A DNA stretch of 62,771 nt, taken from contig NZ_CAJNAT010000037.1 of NCBI RefSeq assembly GCF_905220705.1, positions 1 through 62,771 of the forward strand, written 5' to 3'. This document shows, in pieces, positions 27,463-37,178 of this stretch. The notes below the pieces were generated by a model. That model saw only the letters and a program-made list of their open reading frames with translations. It was not told the origin of the DNA and made no database searches. The position numbers were made by a program, and so were the translations under genes. This DNA comes from Paraburkholderia domus (lineage in GTDB: Bacteria > Pseudomonadota > Gammaproteobacteria > Burkholderiales > Burkholderiaceae). How positions within the stretch are numbered: position 1 is the first letter of the stretch; the number at the start of each line of letters is the position of its first letter.

Positions 27463-28449
27463 ATGGCCACAACCATCCGCGACGTCGCCCGCGCGGCCAG
27501 CGTGTCGATCGGCACCGTCTCACGCGCATTGAAGAATCAGCCCGGCCTTTCCGAAGCCACGCGCGAACGCGTGGTCGAAGCGGCGCGGCAGCTCGGCTAT
27601 GACGCGGCCCAGTTGCGTCCGCGCATCCGCCGCCTCACCTTTCTGTTGCACCGCCAGCACAACAACTTCGCCGTCAGCCCGTTCTTCTCGCACGTGCTGC
27701 ACGGCGTGGAAGACGCGTGCCGCGAACGCGGCATCGTCCCGTCCGTGCTGACCGCCGGCCCGACCGAAGATGTGATCCAGCAGATGCGCCTGCATGCGCC
27801 GGACGCGGTGGCGGTCGCCGGTTTCGTCGAGCCCGAAACGCTGACCACGCTGGTGGCGATGCAACGCCCGCTCGTGCTGATCGACCTGTGGGCGCCGGGC
27901 CTGCGCTCGGTGAATCTCGACAACGCAGCGGGCGCCACGCTCGCCATGCGGCATCTGTTCGCGCAGCAGCGCAAGCGCGTTGCGTTCATCGGCGGCTCGC
28001 TCGCGCACTTCAGCATCGCCCAGCGCGCGCTCGGTTACCGGCGCGCGTTTTTCGAAGCGGGCTTGTTGTTCGACCCCTCGCTGGAAGTCACGATCGACGC
28101 AGGCCTCGATCCCGACAGCGGCGCCGCGCGCGCGATGCACCAGTTGCTCGACGCGCCCGGCCCGCGGCCCGATGCGGTATTCGCGTACAACGACGCCGCC
28201 GCACTCGCCGCGCTACGCGCGTGCCTCGCGCGCGGCGTCCGTGTACCCGAAGACATCGCGATCATCGGCTTCGACGACATTCCCGCCGCCGCTCATGCCA
28301 CGCCGCCGCTGTCGACCATTTCGGTCGACAAGGAAGCGCTCGGCCGGCGCGGCGTCGAGTTGCTGCTTGAAGACGCCCCCACTGAACTCGAAGTCCGCTT
28401 GCCCGTCCATCTCATTGCCCGTGCCAGTACTTTGGTAAAAACGCCATGA
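27463..28449 (+). CDS. LacI family repressor of the mannose/fructose operon
   Basis: This 328-residue regulator starts at 27463 (MATTIRDVARAASVSIGTVS). The LacI helix-turn-helix and hinge (3-55, with SRALKNQPGLSEATRERV) are followed by a periplasmic-binding-like sugar domain (about 60-320). The stop overlaps the ATG of the epimerase gene (28446), so regulator and enzymes form one operon and the repressor is probably autoregulated through the paired sites at 27297-27411. No clear ribosome site precedes its ATG. Confidence 0.92.
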   Translation: MATTIRDVARAASVSIGTVSRALKNQPGLSEATRERVVEAARQLGYDAAQLRPRIRRLTFLLHRQHNNFAVSPFFSHVLHGVEDACRERGIVPSVLTAGPTEDVIQQMRLHAPDAVAVAGFVEPETLTTLVAMQRPLVLIDLWAPGLRSVNLDNAAGATLAMRHLFAQQRKRVAFIGGSLAHFSIAQRALGYRRAFFEAGLLFDPSLEVTIDAGLDPDSGAARAMHQLLDAPGPRPDAVFAYNDAAALAALRACLARGVRVPEDIAIIGFDDIPAAAHATPPLSTISVDKEALGRRGVELLLEDAPTELEVRLPVHLIARASTLVKTP

Positions 28450-29720
28450 CGCAATCCGATCCGCTTCACCCCGCCAACGGCGCCGCTGCCGCGCCGCCCG
28501 TCGACAGCTTCCGCAGCCGCGACTTTCTGCTCTCGCATGTGCAGGACACGCTGCGCTTTTACGCACCGAACGTACTCGATCCGAGCGGCGGCTTCTTCCA
28601 TTTCTTCCGCGACGACGGCTCGGTCTACGACAAGACCACGCGGCATCTGGTGAGCACGTGCCGCTACATCTTCAACTACGCGATGGCGTATCGCCAGTTC
28701 GGCGACCCGCAACATCTCGAGTACGCGCGCCACGGTCTGCGCTTCCTGCGTGAAGCGCATTGGGACGCCGAGCACGAAGGCTACGACTGGGAACTCGAAT
28801 GGCGCGACGGCAAGAAACACACGCTCGACGCAACGCGCCACTGCTACGGCCTCGCGTTCGTCCTGCTCGCGTATTCGCATGCGGCCATGGCCGGCATCGA
28901 GGAAGCCCGGCCGATGATCGGCGCGACCTTTGAGTTGATGGAGCACCGCTTCTGGGACGCCGCCGCCGGCCTCTATGCCGACGAAGCGACGCCCGACTGG
29001 CGCGTCAGTTCGTACCGCGGCCAGAACGCGAACATGCACACCACCGAGGCCCTGCTGACCGCGCACGAAGCAACCGGACATCTCGTCTATCTGGATCGGG
29101 CGGAACGGGTGGCGTCGAACATCACGCTGCGCCAGGCGAAGCTGTCGCAAGGACTCGTGTGGGAGCACTTTCACGCGGACTGGTCGGTCGACTGGCATTA
29201 CAACGAGGAAGACAGCTCGAACATCTTCCGTCCGTGGGGCTTCCAGCCGGGACATCAGACCGAGTGGGCCAAGTTGCTGCTGATTCTGGAACGCTATCGC
29301 CCATTGCCGTGGTTGCTGCCGCGTGCCATCGAGCTATTCGACGCCGCGATGACGCATGCCTGGGACGAAGACCACGGCGGCCTCTATTACGGCTTCGGCC
29401 CGGACGGCACCGTGTGCGACCACGACAAGTATTTCTGGGTTCAGGCGGAGACGTTCGCGACCGCGGCGCTGCTCGGCAAGCGCACCGGCAACGAGCGTTT
29501 CTGGGACTGGTACGACGAGATCTGGCGCTACAGCTGGGCGCATTTCGTCGATCACAAGTATGGTGCGTGGTACCGCATCCTCACATGCGACAACCGTAAA
29601 TACAGCGACGAAAAGAGTCCCGCCGGCAAGACCGACTATCACACGATGGGCGCGTGCTACGAGGTGCTGGCGCACGCACTGCTTGACGGCACGGCCGCTG
29701 CATCCGAATCCGCGGAGTAA
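28446..29720 (+). CDS. AGE-family sugar isomerase, probably mannose isomerase
   Basis: This 424-residue alpha/alpha-barrel protein of the N-acylglucosamine 2-epimerase family contains GGFFHFFRDDGSVYD near the N-terminus, HLVSTCRYIFNYAMAY, AVEM-like NMHTTEALLTAHEAT, and WGFQPGHQTEWAKLL with catalytic histidines. The family either epimerises at C2 or interconverts mannose and fructose. Pairing with a downstream fructokinase makes mannose-to-fructose isomerisation the best reading. It overlaps lacI by four bases. Confidence 0.85.
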   Translation: MTQSDPLHPANGAAAAPPVDSFRSRDFLLSHVQDTLRFYAPNVLDPSGGFFHFFRDDGSVYDKTTRHLVSTCRYIFNYAMAYRQFGDPQHLEYARHGLRFLREAHWDAEHEGYDWELEWRDGKKHTLDATRHCYGLAFVLLAYSHAAMAGIEEARPMIGATFELMEHRFWDAAAGLYADEATPDWRVSSYRGQNANMHTTEALLTAHEATGHLVYLDRAERVASNITLRQAKLSQGLVWEHFHADWSVDWHYNEEDSSNIFRPWGFQPGHQTEWAKLLLILERYRPLPWLLPRAIELFDAAMTHAWDEDHGGLYYGFGPDGTVCDHDKYFWVQAETFATAALLGKRTGNERFWDWYDEIWRYSWAHFVDHKYGAWYRILTCDNRKYSDEKSPAGKTDYHTMGACYEVLAHALLDGTAAASESAE

Positions 29721-29725
29721 GCAAA

Positions 29726-30634
29726 ATGAGCGCTAACACCGAATTCCCCCTCTTCGTCTCCGCCGGCGACATCCTCACCGATCTCGTGCGGACCGGCGCC
29801 TCGCAATGGCTCTCGCGTCCTGGCGGCGCCGGCTGGAACGTCGCGCGCTGCGTGGCGCGGCTCGGTTTGCCGACGGCATGCGCCGGGTCGCTGGGCGTCG
29901 ACAACTTCTCCGACGAACTGTGGAACGCGAGCGTTGCCGCGGGGCTCGACATGCGCTTCATGCAGCGCGTGGAGCGCCCGCCCCTGCTGGCGATCGTTCA
30001 TCAAACGCATCCGCCTGCGTACTTTTTCATGGGTGAGAACGGCGCCGATCTGGCGTTCGATCCGGCGCGCTTGCCGGCTGGCTGGATCGAGCAGGTGAAG
30101 TGGGCGCATTTTGGGTGCATCAGCCTCGTGCGTCAGCCGCTTGGGGCTACGCTTGCCGCGTTGGCGGCCGAGTTGCGCTCGCACGGCGTGAAGATCAGTT
30201 TCGATCCGAATTACCGGAACCTGATGGAGCATGGGTACGAGCCCACGTTGCGGAAGATGGCTGCACTAGCCGATCTGATCAAGGTGTCGGACGAGGATTT
30301 ACGGATGCTGTTCAAGACGGACGACGAGGCCGGCGCGCTTGCGCAGTTGCGGGCGATGAATCCTGCCGCCACCGTGCTGGTGACACGTGGGCCGGAGACG
30401 TCGATGTTGATCGATGGCGCCATGGTCGTGGAGGCTCGGCCGCCTCGGGTCGAAGTGGTCGATACGGTTGGCGCCGGGGATGCTTCTATCGGCGGTTTGC
30501 TGTTCAGCCTGATGACGGCGCCGCAGCGGGCGTGGCCGGAACACCTGGCCTTTGCTTTGGCCGCCGGCGCCGCGGCTTGCCGCCACGCTGGCGCGCATGC
30601 ACCTTCTTTGGACGAAGTTGTCGCGCTGCTGTAG
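29726..30634 (+). CDS. PfkB family sugar kinase, probable fructokinase
   Basis: This 302-residue ribokinase-fold protein has the N-terminal GGAGWNVARCVARLG signature and the C-terminal VDTVGAGDASIGGLL motif, whose Asp near 252 is the catalytic base. It lies five bases after the AGE-family gene. Together they would convert mannose to fructose and then fructose 6-phosphate in the cytosol. No transporter is encoded in the operon, so uptake is provided elsewhere. Other hexoses cannot be excluded. Confidence 0.85.
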   Translation: MSANTEFPLFVSAGDILTDLVRTGASQWLSRPGGAGWNVARCVARLGLPTACAGSLGVDNFSDELWNASVAAGLDMRFMQRVERPPLLAIVHQTHPPAYFFMGENGADLAFDPARLPAGWIEQVKWAHFGCISLVRQPLGATLAALAAELRSHGVKISFDPNYRNLMEHGYEPTLRKMAALADLIKVSDEDLRMLFKTDDEAGALAQLRAMNPAATVLVTRGPETSMLIDGAMVVEARPPRVEVVDTVGAGDASIGGLLFSLMTAPQRAWPEHLAFALAAGAAACRHAGAHAPSLDEVVALL

Positions 30635-30767
30635 TTTTTTTGCCTTGTGCGGCGGGTATCGTTGTCGACATCGGTTGCCCACATCGGGCGCCGCGCAGGC
30701 GAAAAGCCGAATCTCGATCATCGTGCTAGGATGAAAATTCCAACCCTTTGGAACAAGGAGCGTCGCC

Positions 30768-30998
30768 ATGGATGACATCACCTACACCAAAGGCATCTAT
30801 ACGGCCACCGCGTCGGTAAGAGAAGTACAAAGCGACACGTGGCAGGGCTTGGTCACCCTTTCCCGCGACGAAGGCGAAGCATCCGAAGACCAGGAAACCA
30901 CGGTCTACGAAGTCGAAGCCACCTCGGCCACTCCCGAGGAAGCCTTCGAGGAAGCCAAGGCCCTCGCCCATCGCATCCTCGGGGAAATCGAACTCTAA
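30768..30998 (+). CDS. Small acidic hypothetical protein
   Basis: This 76-residue protein (MDDITYTKGIYTATASVREV) has a well-placed AAGGAG nine bases before the ATG. It is acidic and beta-rich at the front, with a C-terminal amphipathic helix (PEEAFEEAKALAHRILGEI). There is no signal or membrane segment. It precedes another small protein on the same strand by 61 bases. I recognise no family. Confidence 0.7.
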   Translation: MDDITYTKGIYTATASVREVQSDTWQGLVTLSRDEGEASEDQETTVYEVEATSATPEEAFEEAKALAHRILGEIEL

Positions 30999-31059
30999 AC
31001 AACCCGGCGCCGCGCCCATCGCACTGCGCCACCTCTGAATCAACCGGCTGGAGGCGACC

Positions 31060-31305
31060 ATGGCTGAACAGCTCTTCCTCTACGGCGTGTACTCGATTCA
31101 CGTCCGCCCGCTCGAACTCAACGGCGCACGCTGGGACGCGGAATACGAAATCCGGCATCGCGAGAAAGCCGTCAAGTCGTGGACCACGGTCGGCGGCGAC
31201 AATGGCTACGCGGACGAAGCCGAAGCAGTCGCCGCAGCGCACCAGCAAGCCGTCGACGACATCGAACACGGCGCCGGCATTCCGAAGCCACGGGCATTTC
31301 CGTAG
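31060..31305 (+). CDS. Small hypothetical protein, soluble
   Basis: This 81-residue protein has a CTGGAGG ribosome site eight bases before the ATG. The sequence MAEQLFLYGVYSIHVRPLEL followed by WDAEYEIRHREKAV has the same strand-strand-helix outline as the preceding small protein (tyrosine-rich strands, then a helix with EAEAVAAAHQQAV). The two could be distant paralogues. No motif of known function is seen. The 267 bases after it hold no gene I can support. Confidence 0.65.
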   Translation: MAEQLFLYGVYSIHVRPLELNGARWDAEYEIRHREKAVKSWTTVGGDNGYADEAEAVAAAHQQAVDDIEHGAGIPKPRAFP

Positions 31306-31572
31306 CCCTACGGCGGGCGCACTGATAGAGGCATGTCCGTCAAGCGAGCGGAATCGCCGAATCTCCTGAACGCTCGCTCAAAGTGCCGCAGGCGGGTGTT
31401 GGAAGCGCCACCTCGGTGCCCGTGCAACACACCGTTGATGCCCTACCTCGACGTCGGTGCAACCCGCCGTTGAGGCACTATCTCCACCGTCCCTTCAGCG
31501 CGCCGACAATCCCCCTCCGCGCGCTAGCCGGCGTGCTACGCTTCACGCGTTCTTCCTCTCCACGGGCACGCG

Positions 31573-32547
31573 ATGGCAACCGAATCACCAGACCATCTTT
31601 CCAGCATCGCCGACGACGACGAAGCGCGTGCGCAGAAACGTCGCGCGCGCGGCAGCCGGGAATTGCGCCTGGATGATCGCGTCGTGATCGCGCACGGCAT
31701 GCCGACGCCGCTCTGGCAGGATCTCTATCACCGCGCACTTGTTGTCCGCTGGCCGACGTTTTTCGTCTCGCTCGGGGTCTTGTTTCTACTGCTCAACACC
31801 GTGTTTGCCGCACTCTACATGGTTGGCAACGCACCGATCGCCAATCAGTTTCCATCGGGCTTCGGCGGCGCGTTTTTCTTTAGCGTCGAAACGCTCGCGA
31901 CGGTCGGCTATGGCGACATGCATCCGCAAACGGTCTACGCTCACTGGATCGCGACACTGGAGATTTTTGTCGGCATGTCCAGTATCGCGTTGGCGACCGG
32001 GCTGATCTTCGCGCGTTTCTCACGCCCACACGCCAAGATCATGTTCGCTCGCTACGCGGTCGTGCGGCCGCTCGAAGGCCGCATGACGTTGATGGTGCGC
32101 GCCGCCAACGCACGTCAGAACGTGATCGCTGAAGCGCGTGCGAAGCTGCGCATCATGCGGCTGGAGACCACCGTCGAAGGTTTTACGCTGCGTAAGCTCT
32201 ACGATCTGACGCTGGTGCGCGACCAGCATCCCGTGTTCAAACTAGGCTGGGTTCTGATGCACGTCATCGACGAAAGCAGCCCGCTGTTCGGCGAAACCGC
32301 CGAAACGCTCAAGGGCCGCGACATGTCGCTGCTGCTCACGCTCGAAGGGGTCGACGAATCGACCTCGCAAACCATGCAGGCGCGCTACACGTGGCCCTGT
32401 GAGCTGATCCGCTGGCAACATCGGTTCGTCGACATCATGCGCGAGGAAAACGGTGTGAGTCACATCGATTACTCGCATTTCAACGAGGTCGTGCCGCTCG
32501 ACTCGGCGCCGGTCGCCGCGCCCAGGGAGAAAGCGCCCGCATCGTAG
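31573..32547 (+). CDS. Inward-rectifier potassium channel, KirBac type
   Basis: This 324-residue protein has a cytoplasmic N-terminus with a slide helix region (WQDLYHRALVVRW), TM1 (about 58-80), a pore helix and the selectivity filter TVGYGD at 110-115, TM2 (about 130-155), and a C-terminal immunoglobulin-like cytoplasmic domain (about 160-310) with MLMVRAANARQN-type strands. This is the KirBac architecture described from Burkholderia. It should form a tetrameric inner-membrane potassium channel. A short ribosome site lies upstream; no partner gene is apparent. Confidence 0.94.
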   Translation: MATESPDHLSSIADDDEARAQKRRARGSRELRLDDRVVIAHGMPTPLWQDLYHRALVVRWPTFFVSLGVLFLLLNTVFAALYMVGNAPIANQFPSGFGGAFFFSVETLATVGYGDMHPQTVYAHWIATLEIFVGMSSIALATGLIFARFSRPHAKIMFARYAVVRPLEGRMTLMVRAANARQNVIAEARAKLRIMRLETTVEGFTLRKLYDLTLVRDQHPVFKLGWVLMHVIDESSPLFGETAETLKGRDMSLLLTLEGVDESTSQTMQARYTWPCELIRWQHRFVDIMREENGVSHIDYSHFNEVVPLDSAPVAAPREKAPAS

Positions 32548-32772
32548 AAGCAGTATTAAAACGCCCCAGGGCATACCCGAACCCGCCCGCTGCGTGGCAG
32601 ATCCACCTCAAAACTTCATTAAAACGTGTGACCCGTCGCGCTGTTTCGTTGAACGCCGGAGCAAGTAGAAATAATTCACTCCAATCGGCGCTAAAAAATA
32701 GAGTCTCTTTCGCCGCGTCACCTTTTGTGGTCCCCACCCACGGCGCGGATGCAAAACAACGGAGACTCACCC

Positions 32773-35700
32773 ATGACCGCTCGCCTGCCCATCGACGGCA
32801 CGCCCGCTCTCGCTGACTACAAGCTGTCCGATAACCTCACCGCCACGCGCGGCCGGATCTTCCTGACCGGCACACAGGCGCTGGTGCGCCTCGCGCTGAT
32901 GCAGCGCGCAGCCGATCGCGCGCACGGTATGAACACCGCCGGCTTCATCAGCGGCTATCGCGGCTCGCCGCTCGGCATGGTCGACCAGCAATTGTGGAAA
33001 GCGAAGAAACTCCTCACGGCGAGTGATATTCGCTTTTTGCCGGCGATCAACGAGGAACTCGGCGGCACCGCCGTGCTCGGGACGCAGCGGGTGGAATCGG
33101 ACCCGGAGCGCACCGTCGAAGGCGTGTTTGCGATGTGGTACGGCAAAGGCCCCGGCGTGGATCGCGCGGGCGATGCGCTGAAGCACGGCAATGCGTACGG
33201 CTCTTCGCCGCATGGTGGCGTGCTGGTGGTGGCGGGCGACGATCACGGCTGCGTGTCGTCGTCGATGCCGCATCAAAGCGATTTCGCGTTGATGGCGTGG
33301 CACATGCCGGTGGTGAATCCGTCGAACATTGCCGACATGCTCGAGTTCGGCCTCTATGGCTGGGCGCTGTCGCGTTTCTCGGGTGCATGGGTCGGCTACA
33401 AGGCAATCTCGGAGACGGTCGAATCCGGCTCGACGGTCGACCTCGATTCGCTGCAAACCGAATGGACGATTCCGCAGGATTTCGAAGCACCGGCCGGCGG
33501 CTTGCATAACCGCTGGCCCGATCTGCCGAGTCTGACGATCGAATCGCGGATGCACGCGAAGCTCGACGCGGTTCGTCATTTCGCGCGCACCAATAGCATC
33601 GACAAATGGATTGCACCGAGTCCGCATGCGAACGTTGGCATTGTCACGTGCGGCAAGGCGCATCTGGACTTGATGGAAACGCTGCGCCGGCTCGATCTGA
33701 CTGTCGCCGATCTGGAAGCGGCCGGCGTGCGCATCTACAAGGTCGGCTTGTCGTTTCCGTTGGAAATGACGCGCATCGACGCGTTCGTGTCCGGTTTGTC
33801 CGAAGTGCTGGTGATCGAGGAGAAAGGCCCGGTCATCGAGCAGCAGATCAAAGACTACCTGTACAACCGCACGCAAGGCACGCGTCCGATCGTGGTCGGC
33901 AAGAACGCCGAAGACGGCACGCTGCTGCTGTCGTCGCTTGGTGAATTGCGGCCGTCGCGGATTTTGCCGGTGTTCGCGAACTGGCTCGCGAAGCACAAGC
34001 CGGCGTTGGACCGCCGCGAGCGTGTGGTCGATCTAGTCGCGCCGCAAATCCTCTCGAACGCCGCGGATAGCGTGAAACGTACGCCGTATTTCTGCTCGGG
34101 CTGCCCGCACAACACGTCGACGAAAGTGCCTGAAGGTTCGATCGCGCATGCGGGGATTGGCTGTCATTTCATGGCGTCGTGGATGGAGCGCGACACGACC
34201 GGCCTGATTCAGATGGGCGGCGAAGGCGTCGATTGGGCCTCGCATTCGATGTTCACGAAAACGCGCCACGTATTCCAGAATCTCGGCGACGGTACCTACT
34301 TTCACTCCGGCATTCTCGCGATCCGCCAGGCGGTGGCCGCGAACACCACCATCACGTACAAGATCCTCTATAACGATGCCGTCGCGATGACGGGCGGCCA
34401 GCCGGTCGACGGCAGCATCTCGGTGCCGCAGATCGCGCGTCAGGTGGAAGCCGAAGGCGTGTCGCGTTTCGTCGTGGTCAGCGACGAGCCGGAGAAATAC
34501 GACGGCCATCACGACCTCTTCCCGAAAGGCACGACGTTCCACCATCGCAGCGAAATGGACACGGTGCAGCGCGCGTTGCGCGATATCGACGGCGTGACCG
34601 TGCTGATCTATGACCAGACCTGTGCGGCGGAAAAACGGCGTCGCAGGAAAAAAGGCGAGTTTCCCGATCCGGACAAGCGTCTGTTCATCAACGAGGAAGT
34701 TTGCGAAGGCTGTGGCGATTGCGGCGTGCAATCGAACTGTCTGTCGGTCGAACCGGTTGAGACCGCGTTGGGGCGCAAGCGCCGCATCGATCAATCGTCG
34801 TGCAATAAAGACTATTCCTGCGTGAACGGTTTCTGCCCGAGCTTCGTCACGGTGGAAGGCGGCAAGCTAAAGAAAGCCGCGGGCGCTGCATTCGATCCGG
34901 CGGCGCTCGCTGCACGCGTCGACGCATTGCCGATGCCGGCGACGCATCTCGACGCCGCGCCGTACGACATTCTGGTGACGGGTGTTGGCGGCACCGGGGT
35001 CGTGACAGTCGGCGCGTTGATCAGCATGGCCGCGCATCTGGAAGGTAAGAGCGCGTCGGTGCTCGACTTCATGGGCTTTGCGCAAAAGGGCGGCTCGGTG
35101 CTGTCGTTCGTGCGCTTCGCCGCACGCGACGAGTGGCTCAATCAGGTGCGTATCGACACGCAACAGGCCGACGTGCTGCTCGCCTGCGACATGGTCGTGG
35201 GCGCGAGCGCCGATGCCTTGCAAACGGTGCGTCATGGCCGCACGCGCATCGTCGTGAACACGCACGCCATTCCGAACGCGACCTTCGTCACGAACCCGGA
35301 CGCGACGCTGCATGCCGATGCGTTGATCGACAAAATGCGTCACGCGGCGGGTGTTGATCGCATGTCGACGTGCGACGCCCAAGCGCTCGCCACGCGCTTC
35401 CTTGGCGACACCATCGGCGCGAACATTCTGATGCTCGGTTATGCCTGGCAACTCGGTCTTGTGCCGGTATCGTTCGCCGCGATGATGCGCGCGATCGAAT
35501 TGAACAACGTCGCGGTGCAGATGAATCAACTGGCGTTTTCGATTGGGCGTGTGGCGGCGGAAGACCCGGCTGCGCTTGAATCGCTGTGGCAAGCACGGCA
35601 TCTGGCAAAGCAGGTGGTGCGCGTCGATACGCTCGACGAATTGATCGCGCATCGCGAGGGCCGTCTCCAGACATATGGTGGCGCGAGCTATGTGAAGCGT

Positions 35701-36360
35701 TATCGCGCGCTGGTCGATGCAGCGCGTCGTGCCGAAACCGCAGTCGACGCAAAGAGCGAACGCATCGCGCGCGCGGTGGCGACCACGTTCTATCGCCTGC
35801 TCGCGGTGAAAGACGAATACGAAGTCGCGCGCCTCCATACGGATAGCGCGTTCCGTGAAGCACTGGAAGCGCAATTCGAAGGGGTTGCGGGCAAAGACTT
35901 CGGCATCAAGTTCAACCTCGCGCCGCCGACGCTCACGCGTCCTCAACCGGGCGTGAATCCGACCAAGAAGACCTTCGGTCAATGGATGTGGCCGGTGCTC
36001 GGCGTGATGGCGAAATTCAGCGGTCTGCGTGGCACGATGCTCGATCCGTTCGGCCGGACGCTGGAACGCAAGATGGAGCGCGAGCTCGCCGACGACTACG
36101 AAACCACCCTGCAACGGGCGTTCTCGAAGCTCAACGCGGACAATCTGGAAGACGTCGCGAAGCTCGCCGATCTGCATGCCCGTGTACGCGGTTATGGTCA
36201 CGTGAAGCTCGCGAATCTGGCGGGTGTGAAGCGTGGCGAACGGGATCTCGCTGCGCGCTTGCAGATCGAAGCAGCGACGAGCCCGTCGGTGAAGAAGTCG
36301 CTCGATGAGGTAAAGGGCGCCGGGCAATTGCGCGGCATTCCGGTGGTCGTCGCGAAGTAA
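32773..36360 (+). CDS. Fused indolepyruvate ferredoxin oxidoreductase family protein
   Basis: This 1195-residue protein starts at 32773 behind GGAGAC. It joins an alpha-like N-terminal PFOR domain (about 20-400), a thiamine diphosphate domain (CSGCPHN near 441, GGEG near 482, NDAVAMTGGQP near 533), a cysteine cluster CEGCGDCGVQSNC near 644 plus a second cysteine group (CNKDYSCVNGFC) for a 4Fe-4S centre, a gamma domain (TGVGGTGVVTVG near 735) and a conserved C-terminal extension. It oxidatively decarboxylates aryl or branched 2-oxo acids to acyl-CoA in amino-acid breakdown. The exact substrate and electron acceptor are unknown. It is monocistronic. Confidence 0.92.
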   Translation: MTARLPIDGTPALADYKLSDNLTATRGRIFLTGTQALVRLALMQRAADRAHGMNTAGFISGYRGSPLGMVDQQLWKAKKLLTASDIRFLPAINEELGGTAVLGTQRVESDPERTVEGVFAMWYGKGPGVDRAGDALKHGNAYGSSPHGGVLVVAGDDHGCVSSSMPHQSDFALMAWHMPVVNPSNIADMLEFGLYGWALSRFSGAWVGYKAISETVESGSTVDLDSLQTEWTIPQDFEAPAGGLHNRWPDLPSLTIESRMHAKLDAVRHFARTNSIDKWIAPSPHANVGIVTCGKAHLDLMETLRRLDLTVADLEAAGVRIYKVGLSFPLEMTRIDAFVSGLSEVLVIEEKGPVIEQQIKDYLYNRTQGTRPIVVGKNAEDGTLLLSSLGELRPSRILPVFANWLAKHKPALDRRERVVDLVAPQILSNAADSVKRTPYFCSGCPHNTSTKVPEGSIAHAGIGCHFMASWMERDTTGLIQMGGEGVDWASHSMFTKTRHVFQNLGDGTYFHSGILAIRQAVAANTTITYKILYNDAVAMTGGQPVDGSISVPQIARQVEAEGVSRFVVVSDEPEKYDGHHDLFPKGTTFHHRSEMDTVQRALRDIDGVTVLIYDQTCAAEKRRRRKKGEFPDPDKRLFINEEVCEGCGDCGVQSNCLSVEPVETALGRKRRIDQSSCNKDYSCVNGFCPSFVTVEGGKLKKAAGAAFDPAALAARVDALPMPATHLDAAPYDILVTGVGGTGVVTVGALISMAAHLEGKSASVLDFMGFAQKGGSVLSFVRFAARDEWLNQVRIDTQQADVLLACDMVVGASADALQTVRHGRTRIVVNTHAIPNATFVTNPDATLHADALIDKMRHAAGVDRMSTCDAQALATRFLGDTIGANILMLGYAWQLGLVPVSFAAMMRAIELNNVAVQMNQLAFSIGRVAAEDPAALESLWQARHLAKQVVRVDTLDELIAHREGRLQTYGGASYVKRYRALVDAARRAETAVDAKSERIARAVATTFYRLLAVKDEYEVARLHTDSAFREALEAQFEGVAGKDFGIKFNLAPPTLTRPQPGVNPTKKTFGQWMWPVLGVMAKFSGLRGTMLDPFGRTLERKMERELADDYETTLQRAFSKLNADNLEDVAKLADLHARVRGYGHVKLANLAGVKRGERDLAARLQIEAATSPSVKKSLDEVKGAGQLRGIPVVVAK

Positions 36361-36366
36361 TTCGAA

Positions 36367-37068
36367 TCAGCTACGCTTGGCGTCCAGTCGCGCTCTCACC
36401 TGCGCGACTTTCGCCGCATCGACGGGCGCGGGTCCGTTGCCGCCAACGCGCACACCCGAACCGAAGTGAACCGCTTGAACTTGCGTCGCGCTCACGAAGC
36501 CGGCAACCGCGTCGATGGTCAAACCCGCGCCCGCCAGCACCGTGCAATGTGAGCCCGACGCTTGCCGTACCAGTTCACGGATGATCGACTCCGCCTGCAG
36601 TACCGACGGCTTTCCACCCGAGGTCAGCACATTCGTCACGACATCGAAACCGAGCAGCACGTCGAGCGCTTCTTGCAGATCACGCGTTTCGTCGAACGCA
36701 CGATGGAAGGTGATCGCCAAGCCATCCGCCGCATCGATCGCACGCGCGAGACCTTCGCGATCGATCTCGCCGTCTGCCGTCAGCATGCCAATCACCACGC
36801 CGTTCGCGCCGGCCGCTTTGACTGCACGCACGTCGCGCAGCATCACGGCGTAGTCGTCGGCGTCGTACACGAACGAGCGGCTATGCGGCCGCACGATCAC
36901 GTTCGCAGGGATCTCAACCGCTGCAATCACCGCCTCGATCAGCCCAAGGCTCGGCGTCAAACCGCCCTCGCCCATCGCGGTGACGAGTTCGAGGCGGTTC
37001 GCACCGGCCTCAGCGGCAAGCCGGGCGTCGGCAACGGTGGTGGCGATGACTTCGAGTAGGACGGACAT
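36367..37068 (-). CDS. cutC: CutC family protein
   Basis: This 233-residue TIM-barrel protein starts MSVLLEVIATTVADARLAAE. It contains GANRLELVTAMGEGGLTPS, IVRPHSRSFVYD, TFHRAFDETRD, LTSGGKPS and VHFGSGVR, the CutC signature blocks. It was named for copper homeostasis, but the biochemical role is unsettled. It is convergent with the oxidoreductase gene, with six bases between the stops. Confidence 0.94.
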   Translation of the reverse strand: MSVLLEVIATTVADARLAAEAGANRLELVTAMGEGGLTPSLGLIEAVIAAVEIPANVIVRPHSRSFVYDADDYAVMLRDVRAVKAAGANGVVIGMLTADGEIDREGLARAIDAADGLAITFHRAFDETRDLQEALDVLLGFDVVTNVLTSGGKPSVLQAESIIRELVRQASGSHCTVLAGAGLTIDAVAGFVSATQVQAVHFGSGVRVGGNGPAPVDAAKVAQVRARLDAKRS

Positions 37069-37178
37069 AAGCGCGGCTGTGTGTCGTTAAAGACGACATG
37101 ATCTCAGAACCGCCGTCGCCCTTCCAATCTGAACCATCCAAACCGCCACTCACGCCCCCGAGCGAACCATCAGAACCG

